Shown here in pieces: positions 18,442 to 26,152 of a stretch of 64,000 nucleotides of DNA. The notes under the pieces were generated by a model. It was not told where the DNA came from, ran no database searches, and worked only from the letters and a program-made list of their open reading frames with translations. Each line of letters begins with the position of its first letter. Within the stretch, counting starts at the first letter, position 1. Origin of the DNA: Prochlorococcus sp. AG-409-L21 (lineage in GTDB: Bacteria; Cyanobacteriota; Cyanobacteriia; PCC-6307; Cyanobiaceae); contig QCKH01000002.1 in the NCBI GenBank assembly GCA_003215475.1, forward strand, positions 62,001-126,000, in the 5' to 3' direction. A program made the position numbers and the translations under genes.

Positions 18442-19596
18442 TCAAGAAATTTGTTCCAATTTATCTAACCCTTGAGTTGATTTCTTTTCTTCTTTTTCAG
18501 TTATTTCAATACTATCAGCCTTATTTTTCTCACTAATTAAGAATTCAATAAAACGGGCTTTAAATTGAGCAATTCCTTTGACAAGTTCTTCACTAGAGTC
18601 ACTCTTTTTAATACCATCATTCATTTGTTTGGCAATAGAAGCTCCCTTTTTTTTTGATTGCATTTGCCTAACAGTTGGAAATTTAAAACTAGTAGGGTCT
18701 TGGCCTGGAATTAGGAAACCAGAGTCCTCCATAAACTCTCTAGTATCATGAAGGAAACGTTCTAAATCAGATTTTTGATACACGCTTAATGTTTTAGAGT
18801 GATCACTTTTTAAAGTTAGAATTTGACTCTTTAAGCTAATTAACTGCTCCCAAAGAGCTCTCCATACAATGGCTCCTTTAACTTTTGGCTCAGTTTTATC
18901 TTTATCTACAATCTTTTTACACTGAAAATAATGATCCTTAAATACTTGTTCTACATATTTAAAATGCTTATCTGTTAATTCTATTTCTTCACCAATAAGT
19001 GGAGCATGCTTAATTGAAATATTAATTCCTTTCTCCTTGAATTCTTTATCATCATTTAAGGTATTTACCAAGAGCATCTTTGTATATAATTCATAAATTT
19101 CATAAGATCTAGGACCACTTTTGTGAGGATCTTGCATCACTTTAAAAATAGAATCACTTTCAAAGTCAAACTCTACATTTGCTTCAACGCCTTTATCATC
19201 CCAATTAATCTTTCTACCAGCAGCTGCTAAACCATCCTTGCAAAATTCATCTTCTATATCTTTTGAATAGATATTTAAATAATCTCGCACATGAAAAGGA
19301 ATGACTATAGGAGTTTCTGGCGAAAGATTCTTCACTAAGAACTCAAGTCCTGGCTTAGAGTCACAAGATTTCAACACAGTACTTAGAAAAACATCAAAAC
19401 CGAAGAGCTGCTCAACAAGGCCGATCAATGAAGTCAAGCTTGCTCTATTTACTTCTATTCCTTGCTTCCTGCTTGATACTTCGACAAGGTTCAACTTAAT
19501 CGCATCTAGATGTTTACCAATCTGTTTCAAGGATTCAATAGCATTTATCAACTCACCCTGATCCAAAAGATGAAGCTTAGTTAGCTCATAGCTCAT
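18442..19596 (-). CDS. Unrecognised 384-residue protein
   Basis: I do not recognise this protein. It is soluble and rich in Lys/Glu/Asp, with a helical N-terminus (LHLLDQGELINAIESLKQIGKHLD), a middle part with LSPETPIVIPFHVRDYL and a Lys/Glu-rich C-terminus. No enzyme motif, signal peptide or membrane segment is visible. It is convergent with the integrase gene, 25 bp away, and divergent from the small-gene run starting at 19913. Its length and position make it a main cargo gene of unit 1. Confidence 0.7.
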   Translation of the reverse strand: MSYELTKLHLLDQGELINAIESLKQIGKHLDAIKLNLVEVSSRKQGIEVNRASLTSLIGLVEQLFGFDVFLSTVLKSCDSKPGLEFLVKNLSPETPIVIPFHVRDYLNIYSKDIEDEFCKDGLAAAGRKINWDDKGVEANVEFDFESDSIFKVMQDPHKSGPRSYEIYELYTKMLLVNTLNDDKEFKEKGINISIKHAPLIGEEIELTDKHFKYVEQVFKDHYFQCKKIVDKDKTEPKVKGAIVWRALWEQLISLKSQILTLKSDHSKTLSVYQKSDLERFLHDTREFMEDSGFLIPGQDPTSFKFPTVRQMQSKKKGASIAKQMNDGIKKSDSSEELVKGIAQFKARFIEFLISEKNKADSIEITEKEEKKSTQGLDKLEQIS

Positions 19597-19854
19597 AACT
19601 AAAAGAGTAGAGGAAGAAACCTCAATGCCAGCAATTCGATTCTAATCATAAAATATACAAATATCAGCATTATTTAGAAGTTTTAATGCTAATAAGTTTC
19701 TACAGAAATAATAAGAGCAAGTCCCTCTGAGAGGGGACAAAGAACAAGAAGATTTCTCAAAATCAGCAAGTATTTAACTTTCTTAATATTTGCTTAAAGC
19801 TAATAATAGCAATGCTTTATAGCGGATTATCCCGCCTTTGAAATGTTGTTTTTA

Positions 19855-19880
19855 ATTTTGTTCAATTTACTCGACAAAAT
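19855..19880. promoter_or_regulatory. Inverted repeat upstream of 19913 gene, candidate operator
   Basis: ATTTTGT (19855-19861) and ACAAAAT (19874-19880) form a perfect 7-bp inverted repeat with a 12-bp spacer, about 35 bp before the start of the first gene of the rightward cargo run. The size and symmetry suit a dimeric repressor, but no repressor is identified. Confidence 0.3.
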
Positions 19881-19912
19881 CGTGTTAGCGTGATCGGAGT
19901 CAATAAAACAAA

Positions 19913-20131
19913 ATGAAAGCTTTAAACGAAAATGATGCCGAAAGCATCACCAAGCATGGAGAGCAGAAGAAATCTGCAGATAACCATGCCTATCAAAGTT
20001 GTAAGAAAGCAATTGGTTCCGTGAAATCTCATTATCAGAAAGGTTTCTTTAGTTCCAATGAAATAAAGAGAGATTTGTATTTTTCAAAAACTGTTCATTC
20101 CCCTTACAACTCATTTTCCTGTGATGTTTAA
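19913..20131 (+). CDS. Small unrecognised protein (72 aa)
   Basis: A basic, hydrophilic 72-residue reading frame (MKALNENDAESITKHGEQKK start) with no known motif. It starts about 50 bp after a likely promoter/inverted repeat region and its end overlaps the start of the next gene by about 8 bp, which suggests coupling. It may encode a DNA-binding or regulatory protein, but nothing in it proves this. Confidence 0.5.
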   Translation: MKALNENDAESITKHGEQKKSADNHAYQSCKKAIGSVKSHYQKGFFSSNEIKRDLYFSKTVHSPYNSFSCDV

Positions 20132-20669
20132 AAATCATGCACAACTAGAGATGAATACAGGAGGGATAGCAATCCCATCTGATTCCTGTAGAAAATTTCT
20201 ATTAGTTGACTCAGGCTTCTGCCAAAAAATCCTAAATGAAGTAAGGGTTTCACCTAAAGGTACTGAATATCAAATTGGCTTCTTTGAAGACCAAAAAGGA
20301 CAGATAGGTAAATTTCTAATTTGCCAAGAGAAATGGCCAGATTTAAGTCACACCAAGTATTTAGAAGGCCAACGAGTGACATTTACTGTTACCGAAAACG
20401 GTTTAAAACTAAAACCATTTGATTTACAGCCACTTCCCACAAAAGAGTACATTCAAAATTCACTTCAAGAAAGCAACACGAGCCTAAAAGAACAGTCACA
20501 AGGCTCAGTAGAAACTAAGGGATTAAAAAAAGACGGTATGTCTACTGCAATTGAGGCAATAGAGAGAGTCGCTTCTGTTCTAACAAAAAAAGTTGCAGAA
20601 GAAGGAATACCTATGGCTCTTGGGGTGTTTATACCTCCGATCATGTCATCAGAAAAGACAACAAATTAA
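20124..20669 (+). CDS. Unrecognised 181-residue cargo protein
   Basis: Start taken at ATG 20124; a GTG at 20121 gives one more residue. The N-terminal 110 residues look like a beta-rich small domain (IAIPSDSCRKFLLVDSG, EYQIGFFEDQKGQIGKFLI, RVTFTVTENGLKLKPF), followed by a Gln/Ser-rich linker and a helical tail (MSTAIEAIERVASVLTKKVA). The beta-domain plus disordered tail is reminiscent of small single-strand DNA-binding or OB-fold proteins, but this is only a shape argument. It is directly upstream of the nuclease gene (20 bp gap). Confidence 0.65.
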   Translation: MFKNHAQLEMNTGGIAIPSDSCRKFLLVDSGFCQKILNEVRVSPKGTEYQIGFFEDQKGQIGKFLICQEKWPDLSHTKYLEGQRVTFTVTENGLKLKPFDLQPLPTKEYIQNSLQESNTSLKEQSQGSVETKGLKKDGMSTAIEAIERVASVLTKKVAEEGIPMALGVFIPPIMSSEKTTN

Positions 20670-20689
20670 TTCAACCATTACTAAAAATC

Positions 20690-21388
20690 ATGGGAACAAT
20701 CTCAACTAAAGGTCTCAAGGCAAAAAATAAATCCTTTTATTGCCTTGGTGCCACAGGTGTGGCAAAAGCTGCTACCGACACAAATAATTGTGCACTGTCT
20801 CACTACTACTCGTATGAATTCAAGCAGGAAGCAGATCCAAGCTTTGATAGTGAACAATGGAGGAATGACCACGACAAAGTATTATCTAAAACAATTCCTC
20901 AAATCAAAAAGCGACTTCCTAATACAAAATTTTTAGAGCCAGAAAGTCAATTCTTGAAAATGAGAATTGAAAATAAAACTGTTTTTGGGGTTCCCGATAT
21001 AGTTGGAATTAAAGAAAATAAAATCTTTATAATTGATGCTAAATCTGGTAAGAAAAGGAAAGAGCATTCATATCAAGTAAGTTTATATGCATTGATGGGC
21101 ATAGCTAATAAATTAGCCACAGAAATTGGTGGCATTTTCTTATCGTATCCTTCGAAAGGTAATGACTCAGAAAAGGTTGAACTTATAGATTTAGGTGATC
21201 AGGAAGCTGTTGATAAATTATGGACTAAAGAGAAACGAACTAAGGTGAAGAGTCTTATGAAGAAAATGGGAGAAGGGCATGAACCAGATGCCAATCCTTC
21301 TATTAGCAATTGTATGTATTGTTCCTGGAAAAACAGGTGTTCATTAGCAGTTAAAAAGGAAGAAAAAGAACTCATAGATATTTTTTAA
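20690..21388 (+). CDS. PD-(D/E)XK nuclease with Fe-S cluster motif (Cas4/AddB-like)
   Basis: A 232-residue protein. The nuclease core is VFGVPDIVGI (D103), IFIIDAKSG (D116, K118) and the QxxxY motif HSYQVSLYAL (Q129, Y133). Near the C-terminus C208-x2-C211-x5-C217 (NCMYCSWKNRC), with an N-terminal cysteine at 18 or 34, reproduces the four-cysteine iron-sulfur pattern of Cas4 and AddB nucleases. Such enzymes trim 5' or 3' DNA ends. No CRISPR array, Cas1 or helicase is nearby, so a role in element recombination or replication, or in defence, is more likely than adaptation. Substrate unknown. Confidence 0.85.
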   Translation: MGTISTKGLKAKNKSFYCLGATGVAKAATDTNNCALSHYYSYEFKQEADPSFDSEQWRNDHDKVLSKTIPQIKKRLPNTKFLEPESQFLKMRIENKTVFGVPDIVGIKENKIFIIDAKSGKKRKEHSYQVSLYALMGIANKLATEIGGIFLSYPSKGNDSEKVELIDLGDQEAVDKLWTKEKRTKVKSLMKKMGEGHEPDANPSISNCMYCSWKNRCSLAVKKEEKELIDIF

Positions 21389-21422
21389 ACCTTATTTAAT
21401 ACAAAACTTCTCACATTTAATC

Positions 21423-21758
21423 ATGCAAATTCGTTCAGGTGTTTTAACCCAAGTCCTATGCAGATCTCGAGATGCATATGGAGAATTTTTAATGGTCGCA
21501 ATCCTTGACTCAGCTTTAGGTGAAACACACCTAAGGGCAAGAGCTCAAGATCTCGCCCTAGAGACTGTTCCAAAGTTGATTGGTGCAGAGGTCGACTGGA
21601 TCCAATCAGAGTTTGAACCTGGTTTGTTACTAGGTTTTAATCAACAATCAATGAAAATGTTTGCCTTTGTCTTTAATGAATTTCTTAAGGCCAATAAAGA
21701 CGGCCTAAAAGAAATCCCATTCATACAAGATCCTTGGGCAAAAGAAACAAATAAATAA
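21423..21758 (+). CDS. Unrecognised 111-residue protein
   Basis: A compact alpha/beta-looking protein (VLTQVLCRSRDAYGEFLMVA; LRARAQDLALETVPKLIGAE) with an even hydrophobic pattern. No motif is recognised. It follows the Fe-S nuclease by 34 bp on the same strand and is probably in the same transcript. Confidence 0.6.
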   Translation: MQIRSGVLTQVLCRSRDAYGEFLMVAILDSALGETHLRARAQDLALETVPKLIGAEVDWIQSEFEPGLLLGFNQQSMKMFAFVFNEFLKANKDGLKEIPFIQDPWAKETNK

Positions 21759-21802
21759 TATAGCCAAATTATATTTAAATAAAACATTATTGGTATTAAA
21801 GT

Positions 21803-22162
21803 ATGACTAACTTAAATGATTTTAAAGCATTACATGAATTCAGAGTAGCAGTTTTCCAAAGACTTCGTTCACTTGAAGCAGAACTGTATAAAATGAAAGA
21901 TATTTTCATTTTAATGGATGCTAAAAATAGACTTAGATCACTTGAAGAAGATCTGAGTAGAATGAAAGATATTATCATGTTAATTGATGCTAAAAATGAA
22001 CATAGCGTAGATAAATTAGAAAAGAAAATCTTATATATTAATGATCAGTTAACAAGGAATATTGCATGTGATCAATTTCTAAAGTCAGCTGATGTGAATG
22101 AAGATAGAGAGATTATATCTGAAGATGAAAAAAATAAGGAAAACCCATTATTTGACTTTTAA
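21803..22162 (+). CDS. Coiled-coil protein with internal duplication
   Basis: A 119-residue helical protein. A segment of about 23 residues is repeated in tandem: RLRSLEAELYKMKDIFILMD at about 20 and RLRSLEEDLSRMKDIIMLID at about 43, each followed by AKN. The heptad pattern suggests a coiled coil. The acidic tail ends NPLFDF, reminiscent of the acidic-aromatic tails that single-strand DNA-binding proteins use to contact partners. No enzyme motif is present. Function unknown. Confidence 0.65.
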   Translation: MTNLNDFKALHEFRVAVFQRLRSLEAELYKMKDIFILMDAKNRLRSLEEDLSRMKDIIMLIDAKNEHSVDKLEKKILYINDQLTRNIACDQFLKSADVNEDREIISEDEKNKENPLFDF

Positions 22163-22180
22163 AAAATTATTTTTGAAAAA

Positions 22181-22540
22181 ATGATTGATTTACCTAAAGA
22201 TGATCAAGCCTGTAAAAATACACAATCAAATCATTATCTTGCTTTAAAATTCTTACAGGCCAAAGTTAGAACTAAAGCAAGAGTTCAAAAAGTTCCCAAT
22301 CAAAACAAAGCTCTTAAAAAAGCGAAGCCTTGTATTTCTAAAAAAGAAATTGTTGGAAGAACTTTTGGGAACTGGATTTGTTTCTCGCAAGAAATGATTC
22401 ATTCAGGCAAGTGTCGGTATGGGTTCCGGTGCAAGAAATGTGGCTTTTCATTCTATGGGCTCTCTAAAAGTAGCCATATGAAGGTCTTACATACGTGTAA
22501 AGGGAACAAAAGTCATTTTCATAGGACGCAAGCGTCATGA
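22181..22540 (+). CDS. C2H2/BED-like zinc finger protein
   Basis: A 119-residue, strongly basic protein. The C-terminal third has C-x2-C-x11-H-x4-H (CKKCGFSFYGLSKSSHMKVL, then H), with extra cysteines before and after (GKCRYGFRC; HTC). This spacing matches a C2H2 or BED-type finger, which is unusual in bacteria. The N-terminal half is Lys/Gln rich. It probably binds nucleic acid. Its stop overlaps the start of the next small gene (ATGA). Confidence 0.65.
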   Translation: MIDLPKDDQACKNTQSNHYLALKFLQAKVRTKARVQKVPNQNKALKKAKPCISKKEIVGRTFGNWICFSQEMIHSGKCRYGFRCKKCGFSFYGLSKSSHMKVLHTCKGNKSHFHRTQAS

Positions 22541-22713
22541 AAACTACATCTCCTATTTTTATTTTTGCCATGGTATTCATCAGCCTGATGGCAGGGAAAT
22601 CTGTTGCTCATATTGCTTACTTCAATATCTGCAACATTCCTGAAACACGTAACTATGCCTGCTTGTCTTATTTCAGATTCCCTAAATCCCCCCTGAAATT
22701 TTTAGCTCAATAA
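22537..22713 (+). CDS. Small membrane or secreted protein (58 aa)
   Basis: A 58-residue frame starting at an ATGA overlap with the finger protein gene. The N-terminal hydrophobic stretch SPIFIFAMVFISLMAG is a membrane helix or signal anchor, followed by two cysteines (FNICNIPETRNYAC) and a short basic tail. The coupling and the clean hydrophobic segment make it likely to be translated. No family recognised. Confidence 0.5.
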   Translation: MKTTSPIFIFAMVFISLMAGKSVAHIAYFNICNIPETRNYACLSYFRFPKSPLKFLAQ

Positions 22714-22898
22714 AAAAACTCTCTTGCTCTTGTCTGGCAAACAAGGCAACATGAGCAACCGTCCTAAAGATTGGCACACTAACGACGTACCGCAGAAGTC
22801 AACAGGATTGCTTGGTCGTTAGGGGTAGACATTAAGACCAGTCAAACCTCCATTTCTTTCACGTTCAAATTCCTCCTCACAACTTCAATACAGTTTCC

Positions 22899-23690
22899 AT
22901 GAAACCTTTCTATTTTTTAAAAACCGTCTCAAACAATTCTGTTCAACTCATTCGCAAGACTCCTCCTCTTGTTTTTGCAATGGCAGTTCTTTCTTTCGGA
23001 GGCTTTATTGGCGCATCTACTGTCCTAGTAACAGGTCTTAGAACTGTAGAAAATTCAATCACAGTTACTGGGGCAAGTACTGAGTCCATCGAAAGTGATA
23101 TGGCGAAATGGAAAGTCAGAGTTAAAACCAATGGCTCATCACAAATTGACTCTTATAACAAGCATCAGAAATCAATGGACAAAGTCCTGAAATTCCTTAC
23201 AGCTAATGGGATTGGAATAATTAAAGATAAAAATGAATCAATGGAAATCGGCCCTGCCTATACATCCAAAAAAGAAGTTAGGAACCCTAAAACAGGTGTC
23301 TTAATTTCTACAAATTGGGTTACAAGTCAATGGATAGAAATACAAAGTAATGATGTTTCCAAAATCGATAAAACACATCGAAAAAGCAGTGAATTGCTAG
23401 GGCAAGGTGTTCTAATTTCGTCTCATGACCCAAAATTCACCTTTACCAAGCTTGCGGAGAAGCGAGTGGACATGCTCGCGAAAGCAACTAAAGATGCTCG
23501 CATAAGGGCCCAAGCTATCGCAAGAGAAGCAGGTTCAAGTATTGGAGCTGTGAAAAGAGTTAATACAGGTGTTTTTCAAATCACAGTTCCCAACTCAACA
23601 AAAGTAAGTAGCTGGGGTTCTTATGACACAAGCACAATCCGCAAAGATATTACGGCGGTGATGTCTGTGGTATTCGGCGTTGAAAAATAA
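22899..23690 (+). CDS. SIMPL (DUF541) domain protein
   Basis: A 263-residue protein with an N-terminal membrane anchor (PPLVFAMAVLSFGGFIGAST, about 25-45) and a periplasm-facing SIMPL domain: NSITVTGASTESIESDMAKW strand, and the signature KATKDARIRAQAIAREAGSSIGAVKRV helix-strand (about 195-222), ending with a C-terminal beta strand. SIMPL proteins occur in bacterial periplasm and envelopes with poorly known roles. The start region includes a basic stretch before the helix. It lies in unit 1 after a 185-bp gap with no supported gene. Confidence 0.85.
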   Translation: MKPFYFLKTVSNNSVQLIRKTPPLVFAMAVLSFGGFIGASTVLVTGLRTVENSITVTGASTESIESDMAKWKVRVKTNGSSQIDSYNKHQKSMDKVLKFLTANGIGIIKDKNESMEIGPAYTSKKEVRNPKTGVLISTNWVTSQWIEIQSNDVSKIDKTHRKSSELLGQGVLISSHDPKFTFTKLAEKRVDMLAKATKDARIRAQAIAREAGSSIGAVKRVNTGVFQITVPNSTKVSSWGSYDTSTIRKDITAVMSVVFGVEK

Positions 23691-23721
23691 TTAACTTTCA
23701 AGACCACTTATCAAAGTCATC

Positions 23722-24060
23722 ATGTGCCTAGAACCTGAACACTGTGAAAAATTCTTTACTGAGATGAAAACACTCAGCTATGAAGGGCTAAAAAACTTGG
23801 ATCGTTTTCAGCAAGAAAACACTACTACCTCAATGGATGAGCAACTCCACCACTTGATAAAAGTTGCTCTCAAGTTAAGAGAAGGTCAAGTCATCCAACT
23901 GGAGAAGTGCTTCGCTTTAAAAAAAACTAAAGGAAACCTGCTTAGTCAAATACTCAAAAGAGTCAAAAACCTTGGTTGGTTTCTTCATGCAGCCAATGCC
24001 TATCAAAGATTCAAAAAGAAACAGCAGAAATTAGATGAAACTTACTTTTTACTTGACTGA
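23722..24060 (+). CDS. Unrecognised 112-residue helical protein
   Basis: A Lys/Glu/Leu-rich, probably all-helical protein (LHHLIKVALKLREGQVIQLE; RFKKKQQKLDETYFLLD). No motif. It follows the SIMPL gene by 31 bp on the same strand. Confidence 0.5.
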   Translation: MCLEPEHCEKFFTEMKTLSYEGLKNLDRFQQENTTTSMDEQLHHLIKVALKLREGQVIQLEKCFALKKTKGNLLSQILKRVKNLGWFLHAANAYQRFKKKQQKLDETYFLLD

Positions 24061-24352
24061 TTAAGAATTGCACTTCAAGGGAGTTGATTTACGAAGTTAC
24101 GACTAAAGGTCATTCATCAAACTAGAGAGGCCTCCTAAGGTCGTTTTTTGCAAATCACACCTTCAGATGCCTCTATCCATAAGCCCATATTTTGATTGAT
24201 TTCGGGAAGCCCCAGAACAACAAAAAATGTTCATGCTATATTTCTAATTAAGGAACCGCTCATCCTCTGAAATAGGAAAACACGAGCTTTCAAGGCAAAA
24301 CAACGCAACGCACTCGTTTGTCGGTTTAACGATTAAAGACCGAATTTAAACA

Positions 24353-24682
24353 TTGTTGTTTTACTTAGTTCCAATGTCTTTTGAAAAAGAATCATCCATC
24401 GTTGATCGCTGGATTTTTAATGGGAAAGTTTCCCGCAAAAACCTTGCTTTCCTAGAGCAAGAGTTCCAACAGGGGCTGGATGTTATACCAGAAGCTATCA
24501 GTCTAAATATTGCTGATGGTAATACTTGCGAAGAGCTTGATCTTCCAAGAGGTAGTTACTGGATTCAAGTAATAGCTTCACTTTTAGATTTGAAAGCTCC
24601 ACTAACTGAAGAAATGCCTCGCCTAGCTGAATTAAATAAGCAACTTATTTTTTTCGGCCATTTAAAAGAAGAGTTCCATTAA
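24353..24682 (+). CDS. Unrecognised 109-residue protein
   Basis: A small acidic protein; the internal ATG at 24374 (MSFEKESSIVDRW) is the more probable start because the first seven residues look like leader. It has a mixed alpha/beta pattern (ISLNIADGNTCEELDLPRGS) with no recognised motif. A perfect hairpin follows it at 24693-24714. About 290 bp before it (24061-24352) contain no supported gene. Confidence 0.5.
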   Translation: MLFYLVPMSFEKESSIVDRWIFNGKVSRKNLAFLEQEFQQGLDVIPEAISLNIADGNTCEELDLPRGSYWIQVIASLLDLKAPLTEEMPRLAELNKQLIFFGHLKEEFH

Positions 24683-24692
24683 ATTTTTCATT

Positions 24693-24714
24693 GATGGGGT
24701 GTTTTCACCCCATC
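24693..24714. terminator. Perfect 9-bp hairpin after 24353 gene
   Basis: GATGGGGTG-TTTT-CACCCCATC lies 10 bp after the stop. It has no U-run on either strand, so it may be a weak or factor-dependent terminator or a processing/stability hairpin. Confidence 0.5.
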
Positions 24715-24733
24715 GCTACTCCGCTAAAAAATC

Positions 24734-24922
24734 TTAGTTGAATGAATTTCTCATAGCAGCTAAGCATTTCATATCATTCAATTCTCTGATCGAAATCCTT
24801 TCTGAATGAGCTTGAATATGACGTTCAACAGCTTCCCGTTCTCTCTTGATCAATGTCTTCCCAGAATTAAGTAATTCGTTGATAGATCTCATAGTGAATA
24901 TGTGATGGTGGTTTCTGCCCAT
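24734..24922 (-). CDS. Small basic protein (52-62 aa)
   Basis: The frame starts at 24922 or, more plausibly, at the internal ATG 24892 (MRSINELLNSGKTLIKRERE). It is helical and charged, with no motif. A minus-strand terminator-like hairpin lies directly upstream of it (24927-24950). It is a plausible but unproven gene. Confidence 0.4.
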   Translation of the reverse strand: MGRNHHHIFTMRSINELLNSGKTLIKREREAVERHIQAHSERISIRELNDMKCLAAMRNSFN

Positions 24923-24925
24923 AAA

Positions 24926-24950
24926 AAAAGAGACCCATTCCTGGCTCTCC
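24926..24950 (-). terminator. Minus-strand intrinsic terminator
   Basis: Read on the minus strand, GAGAGCC-AGGAAT-GGGTCTC (one mismatch) is followed by a run of seven T. It would stop leftward transcription coming from about 24970-25540, where no sizeable gene remains. The 14-bp sequence AATATGTGATGGTG flanks it at 24897-24910 and 24956-24969. Confidence 0.5.
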
Positions 24951-24969
24951 CTTTAAATATGTGATGGTG

Positions 24970-25681
24970 TTCTCTCAGCTTTTAACGTCTTCAGTGAGGT
25001 TGGATGTCTCAACCCATTGGATCTGTTGATTTAGATCTGCCTCAACAATGTCCTAGAGAGCTCAGTTATTCAGACAATCAATGACTTTGAACTGAGTGTT
25101 AAAGACGGTATTCACCAGCCGGTTTGGAATAAGAAAGGTAAAAAAGTCCCCTATAAAACATTCCTGTTTTAAGTGCTTTTGATTTATCAAAGAGATGCGG
25201 CCATGTAGGCTTCACCGAGCTCGGATACGCAAAAGAAATAGGGAGTCCCCAACCCTGAAAGAAAGCAAAGTCTTTGACCTGTCAAAGGGACAGCATCTCG
25301 TTTACTTCGATCACCAGTACCCATGACTGGCAGCATGAATCCGTTGCTATCTCGGATTAGCGGTCTACGTCAATGACTTGACTATGTTCTCTGCGTTTAA
25401 CGTCCAGCTCAACCAACAAGGGACCTGACTGACTCAATCTCCTATCGTCCTAGGCGCCTTGATCAGTTCTCCCCCTGTATAATAGCGTGGTTACCGAGAA
25501 GCACTGCAATCAAAGCGATCTCAGCAACAAAAACCACACTCAATCCAGTGGCCTAAAACTACAGAAAAGTGGACTAAGAACAGATCCCAGCACTCCCTAA
25601 AAAAGATTTGGTCTTCCTCAATAGTTGGTCTAAATTATTTGAGCATTAAGCAATTGACTGCCTTGCAAGGCTCTTTAGGTG
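24970..25681. other. Gene-poor, probably decayed stretch at right end of unit 1
   Basis: About 710 bp without a supported gene. Six-frame reading shows only fragments shorter than 35 codons. The one candidate is a 26-residue TTG-initiated hydrophobic peptide on the minus strand at 25463-25543 (SVVFVAEIALIAVLLGN core). A recombinase-like repeat lies at 25565-25574. The sequence is less AT-rich than the cargo genes and reads like eroded coding DNA. Confidence 0.5.
25565..25574. promoter_or_regulatory. Distal GTCCACTTTT copy (inverted), candidate arm site of unit 1
   Basis: AAAAGTGGAC is the reverse complement of the repeats at 17360-17381 next to the integrase. It lies about 140 bp from the second tRNA-Thr copy, so the same motif occurs near both ends of unit 1. 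Confidence 0.45.
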
Positions 25682-25778
<97 letters not shown>

Positions 25779-25817
25779 TCGTCGGAGGGACATATAACTG
25801 AATCAACCGCATTTAGG

Positions 25818-25840
25818 AGACACCATTAGGTGTCTTTTTT
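25818..25840 (+). terminator. Intrinsic terminator after tRNA-Thr copy 2
   Basis: Stem AGACACC (25818-25824), loop ATTA, stem GGTGTCT (25829-25835), then six T. It is a strong classical terminator about 40 bp after the tRNA. Confidence 0.8.
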
Positions 25841-25925
25841 AATGCTGATTAGTTGCAAATACTGGGGAGTTGCAAAAAATAAGGCAACAGGAAACTTCAG
25901 CATAAATCAGAAAAGCAAAATAAAT

Positions 25926-25965
25926 GTTCCCGTTTTGTTCCCGTTTTTAATTTCTAATGTTCCCA
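25926..25965. promoter_or_regulatory. Three GTTCCC(G/A) repeats, candidate recombinase arm sites (left end of unit 2)
   Basis: GTTCCCG at 25926-25932 and 25937-25943 and GTTCCCA at 25959-25965, spaced 11 and 22 bp, so on one face of the helix. The same pair with 11-bp spacing occurs at 35717-35734 next to the other end. Confidence 0.6.
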
Positions 25966-26019
25966 TTCGGTAGACATAAAAAAATCTCTCAAGAACAATT
26001 TTCAAGAATCTGATCTCTA

Positions 26020-26145
26020 CTATTTCTTCCCTGCATAAATCGAATCAATAAGGTCTCCCAAATAGTTCTCAATATTCTTCTTACTACCTTTTGCTAATTC
26101 GGTCAGCATTTGAAATCTGACTGGATTTACTTTGACTTGTCTCAT
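26020..26145 (-). CDS. Ribbon-helix-helix-like small protein (41 aa)
   Basis: RQVKVNPVRFQMLTELAKGS then a second helix (NIENYLGDLIDSIYAGKK) follows the strand-helix-helix layout of RHH DNA-binding proteins. The start at ATG 26145 is preferred because it follows the stop of the upstream 59-residue frame by 7 bp; the frame is open to an ATG at 26223, which would give 67 residues. It may regulate the element or be part of an Xis-type set. Confidence 0.55.
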   Translation of the reverse strand: MRQVKVNPVRFQMLTELAKGSKKNIENYLGDLIDSIYAGKK

Positions 26146-26152
26146 GGTTCGA

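Noticed and set aside
22751-22822. 23-codon ATG frame (MSNRPKDWHTNDVPQK) before the SIMPL gene
   Set aside because: It is hydrophilic and plausible, but too short and uncoupled to support without comparison.
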